Source: Variovorax paradoxus (GTDB lineage: Bacteria; Pseudomonadota; Gammaproteobacteria; Burkholderiales; Burkholderiaceae_C). From it: DNA of 64,000 nucleotides. Position 1 is the first letter of the stretch. Each line of letters starts with the position of its first letter. The notes under the pieces were generated by a model. It did not search any database. It worked only from the letters and a program-made list of their open reading frames with translations, and had not been told where the DNA came from. The position numbers and the translations under genes were made by a program. Location of the stretch: positions 1,193,001 through 1,257,000 of the forward strand of contig NZ_CP091716.1 in assembly GCF_022009635.1 (NCBI RefSeq). The letters are read 5' to 3'. Below, piece after piece: positions 53,481 to 61,275 of the stretch.

Positions 53481-55916
53481 ATGGCATTCCCCGCACGGCC
53501 CGGACGACGTTTCCGGCCTTCTCCATTGGCGCTCGTCGCCCGCGCCAGTTGCCTCGCAGCCGCATTGGCCGCGGGCGCTCCAGCCGCCTGGGCCCAGCAG
53601 GGCGCGCCGGTGGCGGGCGCGAGCCGCGCCTATGCCATCGACGCGGGCTCGCTCGACAGCGTGCTGGGCCGCTTCGGCCGCGAGGCGAACGTGATGATCG
53701 CCATCGACCCGGCGCTGACGCAGGGCCTGCAAAGCCCCGGCCTGCAGGGCAGCTTCACCGTGCCCGGCGCGCTGGACAAACTGCTCGCGGGCAGCGGACT
53801 CGAAGCCGTCGCCGGTGCCGGCGGCGGCTGGCGGCTGCGCCGCGGCGCGGTTGCCACGGGCGCCGAAAGCCGCGCCGGCACTTCGCCGCAGCATGCCGAC
53901 ACGGCCGGCGCCACGCTCGCGCCCGTGGTCGTCAGCGCGCAGCGCGAGAAGCTCTACGACGTGCAGGACGTCAACGCCGGCGCGCTCGGCGTGCGTTCGC
54001 TGCAGGACCTGCCGTTCGCCGTGGGCTCCTACACCGTCGACACCATCGAGGCCCAGCGCGCGCGCACCGCGCTCGACGTGCTGCGCAACGATCCGTCGGT
54101 CACGCCGACCTCGGGCTTCTCGTCGTTCGACGGCGTGGCCGTGCGCGGCTTTGCCGCCAACTCCTTCAACAACGTGCGGCGCGACGGCCTGCTGGCCAAC
54201 ATCTACAGCGACGTCCCGCTGGAGAACAAGGAGCGCGTCGACGTGCTCAAGGGCCTGTCGGGCTTTCTTTACGGCGTGGGCGAGCCCAGCGGCATCGTCA
54301 ACTACGTGATCAAGCGGCCCACGCGCGAGCGCTTCGCGAGCGTGACGGCCGAGGTGCGCAGCTATGGCGGGCGCTACGCATCGGTCGACGCGGGCGGCCC
54401 GCTGGACGCGACCGGCACAGTGGGCTACCGCTTCAATGCGGCCACCGAGAAGGTCGGCGACTTCACGCACTTCGGCGACCTCAAGCGCGACTTCCTGGCC
54501 GGCGCGGTCGACATCAAGATCAACCGCGACGCGCTGCTGCAGCTGGACTTCGACTGGCAGAAGAAGTCGCTGGCCGCCAGCGGCATGATCGGTCCGCGCA
54601 ACGACGGCACCGTGGTGTCCGCGCGGAGCTTCGACCCGCGCACGCTGGTCGGCCAACCCTGGGGCCAATACAAGACCGACGCCTGGAACATCGGCGCGCG
54701 CCTGGACTACACGCTCAACAGCCAGTGGGACCTGACCGCGCAACTGGGCTTCAGCCGCAGCAAGCGCAATGCGCTCTTCTTCAATGCGTCGCAGGTGGCG
54801 CCGAACGGCGACGTGCTCAAGGGCAACACGCGCTACGAAGGCGAGCCGTATCCCACCGCCGCCGGCCAGCTGTTCGCGACCGGGCGCTTCAGCACCGGCT
54901 CGATCGGGCACGAGGCGGTCATCGGCTACTCGTATTCGCGGCTGGGCTCGCCCGACGGCGACTACCTGCGCTTTCCGCAGTTCATCGGCAACATCTACAG
55001 GCCGCTGCCGTACCTCCAGCCGAACCTGCCCGACGACACGCATCTGCCGTCGAGCACCGCGCGCCAGAGCAGCGTGTTCGTGAGCGACACCCTGAGCTTC
55101 ACGCCCCAGTGGCAACTGCTGCTGGGCGCGCGCTACATCGACTACAGCAGCGACATCGGCAGCAAGTACGACGGCACGCCCAGGTACAGCACGCGCGTCA
55201 CCGTGCCCACGCTCAGCCTTATGTACAAGCCGAGCGAGCGCACCACCGTCTACGCCACCTACGGCGAAGGCTTCGAGCAGGGCGCCTACGGGCCGAGCTA
55301 TGCCGACAACGCGCTGCAGAAGCTCGGCCCCATCAAGAGCCGGCAGTACGAGATCGGCGTCAAGAGCCGCGTGCGCGACGGCCTCATGCTCACCGCCGCC
55401 GTGTTCGACATGGACAAGCCGCTGCAGGCCGTGACCCCGTCCGACAACATCTTTCGCCAGCAGGGGCGCCAGCGCCATCGCGGCGTGGAGTTCACGGCCA
55501 ACGGCGAGATCACGCCGCAGCTGAGCGGCATCGCCGGCGTGGCCTGGCTCGACGCCGAACAGCGCGACACCGGCGACGCCGCGCTGGAAGGCCGCCGGCC
55601 CAGCAACGTGGCGCGCTTCCAGGCCAACGTGTTCCTCGACTACCGGCTGTCGTCGGTGCCGGGGCTGTCGTTCAACACCGGCATCTACCACGTGGGCAAC
55701 CGCCCGCTGGACCGCGCCAACACCATGATCGTGCCGGCCTTCACCCGCTGGGACCTGGGCACGGCCTACGCGACGAGGCTGGCGGGCGTGCCATCGGTGA
55801 TCCGCCTGTCGATCGAGAACGCCGCCAACCGGCGCTACTGGAGCTCGGTCAACTACGGCGGTGTGACGCAGGGCAACCCGCGCATCGTGCGCCTGGCGAT
55901 GACGATGAACTTCTGA
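53481..55916 (+). CDS. FecA-like TonB-dependent siderophore receptor 1 with STN signalling domain
   Basis: This 811-residue transducer has a signal peptide (LVARASCLAAALAAGAPAAWAQ) and an N-terminal STN/secretin-TonB domain (residues ~45-125; AIDAGSLDSVLGRFGREANV; LDKLLAGSGLEAVAG). A TonB box region, a plug (DVLRNDPSVTPTSGFSSFDG; VLKGLSGFLYGVGEPSGIVN) and a barrel ending in IVRLAMTMNF follow. The STN domain shows that it signals to the FecR/FecI pair encoded upstream. The ligand is probably an iron chelate; not resolved. The next gene starts inside its stop codon. Confidence 0.93.
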   Translation: MAFPARPGRRFRPSPLALVARASCLAAALAAGAPAAWAQQGAPVAGASRAYAIDAGSLDSVLGRFGREANVMIAIDPALTQGLQSPGLQGSFTVPGALDKLLAGSGLEAVAGAGGGWRLRRGAVATGAESRAGTSPQHADTAGATLAPVVVSAQREKLYDVQDVNAGALGVRSLQDLPFAVGSYTVDTIEAQRARTALDVLRNDPSVTPTSGFSSFDGVAVRGFAANSFNNVRRDGLLANIYSDVPLENKERVDVLKGLSGFLYGVGEPSGIVNYVIKRPTRERFASVTAEVRSYGGRYASVDAGGPLDATGTVGYRFNAATEKVGDFTHFGDLKRDFLAGAVDIKINRDALLQLDFDWQKKSLAASGMIGPRNDGTVVSARSFDPRTLVGQPWGQYKTDAWNIGARLDYTLNSQWDLTAQLGFSRSKRNALFFNASQVAPNGDVLKGNTRYEGEPYPTAAGQLFATGRFSTGSIGHEAVIGYSYSRLGSPDGDYLRFPQFIGNIYRPLPYLQPNLPDDTHLPSSTARQSSVFVSDTLSFTPQWQLLLGARYIDYSSDIGSKYDGTPRYSTRVTVPTLSLMYKPSERTTVYATYGEGFEQGAYGPSYADNALQKLGPIKSRQYEIGVKSRVRDGLMLTAAVFDMDKPLQAVTPSDNIFRQQGRQRHRGVEFTANGEITPQLSGIAGVAWLDAEQRDTGDAALEGRRPSNVARFQANVFLDYRLSSVPGLSFNTGIYHVGNRPLDRANTMIVPAFTRWDLGTAYATRLAGVPSVIRLSIENAANRRYWSSVNYGGVTQGNPRIVRLAMTMNF

Positions 55917-56683
55917 TGGCGCAGGCACGCATGACGAACACACCATTCCTCGCAGCCACGCGGCTGGCCCGCGCGGCCTGCCTCCTGCTGCTGGCGGGCC
56001 TCGGCGGCGCTCCAGTCTTCGCGCACGGCGTGTGGGTCGCGCAGCGCGCCAGCGAACTGGCGCTGGTGCTCGGCGAAGGCGCGCTCGACGAAAGCTACGA
56101 GCCGCGGCAGGTGCGCGAAGTGAAAGCCTTCACGGCGGCCGGCGCGCCCGCGCAGGTCGTGCTGCAGCCGCGCCAGCGCAACCTCGTGGTCGAGCCGGCG
56201 GCCGATGCCGCCGTGCTCTCGATGGCGGTGGAAGACGGCTTCTGGTCGCAGGGCGCCGACGGCAAGTGGGTGAGCGGCTCGCGCGCGCAGGTGCCCGATG
56301 CGCGCAAGGCCGGCCACTACATGAAGTACGGCACCACGCTGCTCAAGCCCGTGGCCATGCCGTTCAAGCCGCTCGGCGCGGCGCTCGAGATCGTGCCGCT
56401 GGCCGATCCGATGGCGCTGCGCCGGGGCCAGCGGCTGCCGATCCGCGTGCTGTCGAACGGGCAGCCCGTGGCGGGGGCCGCGGTGATCGGCGACTTCATC
56501 GGCAACGTCGCCGCCCCGCGCGTGAAGACCGACCGCGCCGGGCGCGCGACGGTCGTGCTGGGCAGCGACGGACTCAACGTGCTGGCCGTGTCCCTGGTGA
56601 AGCCGCGCGCCGACCGGCGCGAAGCCGACGAAGACGGGCTCGAGGCCACGCTCGCGTTCGCACTGCCGCGCAAGGGCGACTGA
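55916..56683 (+). CDS. DUF4198 domain protein, exported
   Basis: This 255-residue protein has a signal peptide (RAACLLLLAGLGGAPVFAHG) and a mature part beginning HGVWVAQR. DUF4198 proteins are periplasmic and often encoded beside TonB receptors or Ni/Co/Fe uptake genes. Here the start codon overlaps the stop of receptor 1 (TGATG), so it is translationally coupled and likely handles the imported metal or chelate in the periplasm. A carboxypeptidase-like beta-sandwich is visible in the C-terminal half (RGQRLPIRVLSNGQPVAGAA). Confidence 0.85.
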   Translation: MAQARMTNTPFLAATRLARAACLLLLAGLGGAPVFAHGVWVAQRASELALVLGEGALDESYEPRQVREVKAFTAAGAPAQVVLQPRQRNLVVEPAADAAVLSMAVEDGFWSQGADGKWVSGSRAQVPDARKAGHYMKYGTTLLKPVAMPFKPLGAALEIVPLADPMALRRGQRLPIRVLSNGQPVAGAAVIGDFIGNVAAPRVKTDRAGRATVVLGSDGLNVLAVSLVKPRADRREADEDGLEATLAFALPRKGD

Positions 56684-56741
56684 GCCCCCACTCCCCCCAC
56701 TGGAGAAGGGGTGGCAGTAGGGCGAGGCGCGCCCCTGGCGA

Positions 56742-56764
56742 TACAATGAGAAAGATTCTTATTT
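56742..56764 (+). promoter_or_regulatory. Fur-box-like site and -10 element before ECF sigma gene 2
   Basis: TACAATGAGAAAGATTCTTA and following bases combine a -10-like TACAAT with a GAGAAAGATTCTTATTTG stretch resembling a Fur box. The 11-bp core TACAATGAGAA equals that at 51781-51791. It lies 39-61 bp before the sigma start. Confidence 0.6.
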
Positions 56765-56802
56765 GTACCCAGAGCCGCGCATTGAACCCCGAACAGGCAT
56801 CG

Positions 56803-57330
56803 ATGGTTGCCGGCGAACCTGCCTTGCAGCAGCAGGTTCACGCCCTCTACAGCGACCATCACGGGTGGCTTTTCGGCTGGCTGCGCGGCAGGCTGGGCAA
56901 CAGCTTCGATGCCGCCGACATCGCCCACGACACCTTCATGCGCGTCCTGGTCGGGCTGCGCGCCGATGCCATTCCCACGCTGCGCGAACCGCGCGCCTAC
57001 CTGACCACCGTCGCCAAGCGGCTGGTGATCAACCACGGCCAGCGCCAGTCTCTGGAGCGCGCCTACCTCGCCTCGCTCGCGCTGCTGCCCGAGGCCACCG
57101 TGCCGTCCGTCGAGGAGCGCGCGATCCTGCTGGAGACGCTGCACGAGCTCGATGCCCTGCTCGACGAGTTGCCCGCCCGCGCGCGCACCGCGTTCCTGCT
57201 GTCGCAGCTCGAAGGGCTGTCCTACGACGACATCGCCGCCCGGCTGCAGGTCAGCGTGCGCACCGTCACGCGCTACATGGCGCAGGGCTTCGCGCAATGC
57301 CTGCGGCTGATGCTGGCGCAGCAGCCATGA
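56803..57330 (+). CDS. FecI-type ECF sigma factor 2
   Basis: This 175-residue iron-starvation-type sigma factor has region 2 (LYSDHHGWLFGWLRGRLGN; AADIAHDTFMRVL) and region 4 (ARTAFLLSQLEGLSYDDIAA; VSVRTVTRYMAQGFAQC). It is clearly related to sigma factor 1 in the same region. ATG 56803 is chosen because an earlier ATG (56746) lies inside the promoter/Fur site; a TTG at 56782 is possible. The stop overlaps the fecR2 start (ATGA). Confidence 0.93.
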   Translation: MVAGEPALQQQVHALYSDHHGWLFGWLRGRLGNSFDAADIAHDTFMRVLVGLRADAIPTLREPRAYLTTVAKRLVINHGQRQSLERAYLASLALLPEATVPSVEERAILLETLHELDALLDELPARARTAFLLSQLEGLSYDDIAARLQVSVRTVTRYMAQGFAQCLRLMLAQQP

Positions 57331-58313
57331 GCGCCGGCACCGTCGATCCGCGCCTGGTGGACGAGGCCGCCCAGTGGCTCGCGCGCATGCATGCCGGCCA
57401 TTTCACCGAGGCCGACGCGCGGCGCTGCGAACAGTGGCGCAACCAGAGCGCCGACCACCAGCGCGTATGGCGCAGCGCCGAACAGCTCAGCCGCAAGTTC
57501 GGCGCCGTGCCGCCCGCCGTGGGCATGCCGGTGCTCGACCGCCGGCGCGCCGCCGCCAACCGCCGCGCGCTGCTGCGGACCTTCGCCGTGCTGCTGGGCG
57601 CGCCCGCGGCCGCCTGGGTCGGCTATCGCGCGGTGCCCTGGCAGACGCTGGGCGCCGAATACCGCACCGCCACCGGCGAGCGCCGCGACATCGCGCTGGC
57701 CGACGGCAGCCGCATCTCGCTCAACACCGCCACCGCCATCGACGTCGTGTTCGACGCCGCCCGGCGCACCGTGCGCCAGCGCGCCGGCGAGATCCTGGTC
57801 GACACCGCGCCCGATCCGAACCCCGGCGGCAGCCGCCCCTTCGTCGTCGAGACCTCGGAAGGCCGGCTGCGCGCGCTGGGCACGCGCTTCGTCGTGCGCC
57901 GCGACGCCGGAGATACGAGCGGCGGCGAAGGGCGCAGCCAGCTCGAAGTGCTCGCGGGCGCGGTCGAGGTGCGGCCGGCTCGCGCCGCGTCGGCACCCGT
58001 CGTCGTGCCCGCCGGCCAGCGCGTGAGCTTCACCGCCGACGCCGTCGGCACGCTGTCCCCCGTCGGCCCGGGTGCCGGCGCCTGGGCGCGCGGCGTGCTG
58101 TACGCCGAAGAAATGCCGCTGGGCGAGTTGCTCGCCGAAATCGCCCGCTACCGCAGCGGCGTGCTGCGCTGCGACCCGGCGGTGGCCGGCCTGCGCGTGT
58201 CGGGCGCGTTCCAGCTGACCGACACCGACCGCATCCTCTCCGTGCTCGCGCAGACCCTGCCCGTGCGGGTCGATGCGCGCACCCGCTACTGGGTCACCGT
58301 CAGCGCCCGTTGA
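57327..58313 (+). CDS. FecR-type sigma regulator 2
   Basis: This 328-residue paralogue of the first FecR-like protein has a cytoplasmic N-terminus (AQWLARMHAGHFTEADARRC), a membrane segment near residues 88-106 (LRTFAVLLGAPAAAWVGYRA) and a periplasmic FecR domain (GERRDIALADGSRISLNTAT; LRALGTRFVV). The same ending, RYWVTV.AR, is found in both paralogues, supporting duplication of the whole module. Confidence 0.93.
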   Translation: MSAGTVDPRLVDEAAQWLARMHAGHFTEADARRCEQWRNQSADHQRVWRSAEQLSRKFGAVPPAVGMPVLDRRRAAANRRALLRTFAVLLGAPAAAWVGYRAVPWQTLGAEYRTATGERRDIALADGSRISLNTATAIDVVFDAARRTVRQRAGEILVDTAPDPNPGGSRPFVVETSEGRLRALGTRFVVRRDAGDTSGGEGRSQLEVLAGAVEVRPARAASAPVVVPAGQRVSFTADAVGTLSPVGPGAGAWARGVLYAEEMPLGELLAEIARYRSGVLRCDPAVAGLRVSGAFQLTDTDRILSVLAQTLPVRVDARTRYWVTVSAR

Positions 58314-58422
58314 ACCGGGCCGTGAAAAAAACCTGCCGGCGCGTGTCCGGTTCCGGCGCCTTGCCTGTCATGTCGATTGAAACCCCTTCCATCGACCCGA
58401 TTCGCGACAAGGACCACGCGCC

Positions 58423-60954
58423 ATGATTTCCCGGCTTCCTCTTTCTTCCACCCCCCGGCGCAGCCGCACCGCGCGGGCCGTGCAGGGCGCGCTGTGCGCC
58501 CTCGGCATGGGTGCGGCGGGGCTCGCGCCGCTGCAGCAGGCACTGGCCGCCGACGCCACCGCCGCGCCTGCCCAAGCGCGCAAGAGCTACAAGGTGCCCG
58601 CCGGCCCGCTCGGCCCGGCGCTGCTGGACTTCGCCGGGCAGGCCGGCGTCAACCTGAGCCTGGACTTGGCGAAGACGCGCGGGCTCGGCACGCCCGGCCT
58701 GTCCGGTGCCTTCTCGGTCGAGGAAGGCTTCAGCCGCCTGCTGGCCGGCAGCGGCCTGCGCACCCGGCGCCTGGCGGGCGGCGACTTCACGCTCGATGCC
58801 GCGCCGGTCCCGGCGCCTGCCCCAACGCCATCTCCCGCGGCATCGGCCACGGAAGCGCCGCACTCCGGCGCCGAACTCGCCGCCGTCACCGTGACCGCGC
58901 GCACGCAGAGCGACCTGATGGCCCCCACGCGCCAGGTGACGGTGCTCGAGCGCGAAGAACTCGACAGCCTGCGCCAGGGCTCCGACAGCGTCGCCACGCT
59001 GCTGAGCAAGGTCGTGCCGGGCATGGCCGACTCGAGCCACACCATCACCGACTTCGGCCAGACCCTGCGCGGGCGCAACATGCTGGTGCTGGTCGACGGC
59101 ATCCCGCTCAACACCAACCGCGATTCCTCGCGCAACCTGGCCAACATCAACCCGGCCGATGTCGACCAGATCGAAGTGCTGCGCGGCAGCAGCGCCATCT
59201 ACGGCAGCGGCGCAGCCGGCGGCATCGTGTCGATCCGCACGCGCCAGCCCAGCGGCGAAGCGCGCGCGGAGACCACCATCACCGGCGTGTCGCCGCTCTC
59301 GCGCATCGGTTCCGCCGGGCTGGGCGGGGAAGTGCAGCACTACATCTCGGGCGGCGGCCAGGTCTTCGACTACGCCGTGAGCCTGGGCGCGCGGCGCGTC
59401 GGCGGCTCGTACGACGCGCGCGGCGACCGCATCGCGCCCGAGCCCAGCCAGGGCGACCTGTTCGACTCGAACATCTACAGCGCCTCCGCCAAGATCGGCT
59501 ATCGCATCGACGCCGACCAGCGGCTGCAGTTCTCCGCCAGCCGCTACGACGCGAAGCAGGACACCGACTACGCCCCCGACCCGTCCGTGGCCCGGCTGCC
59601 GGCGGGCAGCGTCGCCGCGCGGCCGCTCAAGGGCCTGCAGCTCGACAAGCAGAACCGCGTGACCAACAGCCTGCTCGGCCTCGACTACAGCCACCGCGAC
59701 ATCGCCGGCAGCACGCTGGCCGCGCAGCTCTACTACCGCGACTTCTTCACCCGCTTCGCGCCCTTCGATGCGCGCGGCGTCGTGGCCCGCGGCTCCAACG
59801 TCGACCAGGTGATGCAGAACTCGCGCGTGTTCGGCGGCCGCCTCACGGTCAAGACGCCGTTCGGCGCCGACAGGAAGACGCAGCTCACCTGGGGCGCGGA
59901 CTTCAACCAGGAGCGCACCGACATGCCGCTCGACGTGTTCGAGCCGAAACTCTACGACCTCAGCCGCGGCCTGAGCTTCAGCCGGACCGGCACGCTGATC
60001 TTCATGCCGCCCATCACCACGCGCACCCTGGGCGGCTTCGCGCAGCTGCAGCATCGCTTCAACGACAACTGGTCGGTCGAAGGCGGCGCGCGCTACGACA
60101 AGGCCAGCGCAAGCTTCGACAGCTTCACGCCGCTCTCGCAACTGCGCGCGCGCAATCCCGCGCAAGTGCCCGGGGGCTCGGTGGACTACGGCGCATGGAC
60201 CTACAACGCGGGCGTGGTCTACAACCCGACTTCGCGCCACGACATCTACGCCTCTTACAGCCAGGGCTTCGAGCTGCCCGACATCGGCCTGCAGGTGCGC
60301 AACGCGACGCCGAGCTTCAACATCCGCGGCTCCGACCTGCAGCCGGTGAAGACCGACACCGTCGAGCTGGGCTGGCGCGGCCGCTTCGACAACGCGGCCG
60401 CCAACTTGAGCGTGTTCCAGTCGCAGTCCGCGCTGGGGGCGGTCCAGAGCTCGTTCAACGGCCTGATCATGACGCGCACCAAGGAGCGCATCCACGGCAT
60501 CGAAGGCGCCATCGACTACGCCGGCGGCAACGACCGCTGGAGCGCGGGCGGCTCCTTCACCTGGATGAAGGGGCGCGAACTGCCGCAGGGCGGCACCCGC
60601 TACCAGGACATGTGGGGCTACCGCATTCCGCCGCTCAAGCTCACCGCGTATGTCGAATACAAGCCGCGCGGCACATGGAGCCACCGCCTGCAGATGACTT
60701 CTTACGCGTCGAAGGACTACCGGCTCGGCGGCGTCGACGGCTTCGGGCGCCGCGACACCAGCGGCTACACCACGGTCGACCTCGTCAGCCGCTGGAAGAT
60801 CGACGAGAAGAACAACCTCGTGCTGGGCATCGAGAACCTGTTCAACCGCCGCTACTTCCCGCTCTACAGCCAGCTCCTGCGCAACAGCAACAACACCAGC
60901 CGCCTGCCGGCCGCGGGCGCGGTGCTGAAGGTGAGCTATACGCACCGCTGGTAG
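58423..60954 (+). CDS. IutA-like TonB-dependent siderophore receptor 2 with STN domain
   Basis: This 843-residue receptor has a signal peptide (to about residue 42, QQALAADA), an STN domain (residues ~52-125, YKVPAGPLGPALLDFAGQAG) and a Pro/Ala linker. A plug (GQTLRGRNMLVLVDGIPLNT; EVLRGSSAIYGSGAAGGIVS) strongly recalls the aerobactin receptor IutA, and the barrel ends in KVSYTHRW with a terminal aromatic. A hydroxamate or citrate-hydroxamate siderophore is a reasonable ligand guess. It is controlled by the sigma/FecR pair just upstream and followed by a strong terminator. Confidence 0.93.
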   Translation: MISRLPLSSTPRRSRTARAVQGALCALGMGAAGLAPLQQALAADATAAPAQARKSYKVPAGPLGPALLDFAGQAGVNLSLDLAKTRGLGTPGLSGAFSVEEGFSRLLAGSGLRTRRLAGGDFTLDAAPVPAPAPTPSPAASATEAPHSGAELAAVTVTARTQSDLMAPTRQVTVLEREELDSLRQGSDSVATLLSKVVPGMADSSHTITDFGQTLRGRNMLVLVDGIPLNTNRDSSRNLANINPADVDQIEVLRGSSAIYGSGAAGGIVSIRTRQPSGEARAETTITGVSPLSRIGSAGLGGEVQHYISGGGQVFDYAVSLGARRVGGSYDARGDRIAPEPSQGDLFDSNIYSASAKIGYRIDADQRLQFSASRYDAKQDTDYAPDPSVARLPAGSVAARPLKGLQLDKQNRVTNSLLGLDYSHRDIAGSTLAAQLYYRDFFTRFAPFDARGVVARGSNVDQVMQNSRVFGGRLTVKTPFGADRKTQLTWGADFNQERTDMPLDVFEPKLYDLSRGLSFSRTGTLIFMPPITTRTLGGFAQLQHRFNDNWSVEGGARYDKASASFDSFTPLSQLRARNPAQVPGGSVDYGAWTYNAGVVYNPTSRHDIYASYSQGFELPDIGLQVRNATPSFNIRGSDLQPVKTDTVELGWRGRFDNAAANLSVFQSQSALGAVQSSFNGLIMTRTKERIHGIEGAIDYAGGNDRWSAGGSFTWMKGRELPQGGTRYQDMWGYRIPPLKLTAYVEYKPRGTWSHRLQMTSYASKDYRLGGVDGFGRRDTSGYTTVDLVSRWKIDEKNNLVLGIENLFNRRYFPLYSQLLRNSNNTSRLPAAGAVLKVSYTHRW

Positions 60955-60987
60955 GAATTTCAGGGCGCTATTGCGCTCGCCGAATTG

Positions 60988-61022
60988 AAAAGCCGGATGC
61001 CTCGAATGGCTCCGGCTTTTTT
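60988..61022 (+). terminator. Intrinsic terminator after receptor 2
   Basis: AAAAGCCGGA (60988-60997) pairs with TCCGGCTTTT (61011-61020), a 10-bp stem, and the sequence continues TT. It is a strong terminator. Confidence 0.93.
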
Positions 61023-61275
61023 ATTTTCAAAATGCGACTGGTGCGATTTCCCATGGAATTCGTTGATTTGGCTCGTTGCCGAACATGCGGCCGGGCTTAA
61101 TGTTTATTACAAAAACGCTCGAAAAAATCGTTACTTTCCCCTTATTCATTGCGTTTTAAGCGTGTTCCTGTGGTCTTAGGCCTACATTGCAAAACCTGTC
61201 AGGGTTGTTAGATTTCGTTTTCTTTGGCGCCCTCGGGAGCCTGGGGAATTAAATAATCTGACGATGGGAGCGTGA
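61023..61275 (+). promoter_or_regulatory. AT-rich upstream region of the BapA-like adhesin
   Basis: These 253 bp are markedly AT-rich compared with the rest of the window (for example TTTATTACAAAAACGCTCG, TTTCCCCTTATTCATTGCG). No gene is supported. It should contain the promoter and a long 5' leader of the adhesin; its low GC is a hint of an H-NS-type silenced or heavily regulated promoter, which is inference only. Confidence 0.45.
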
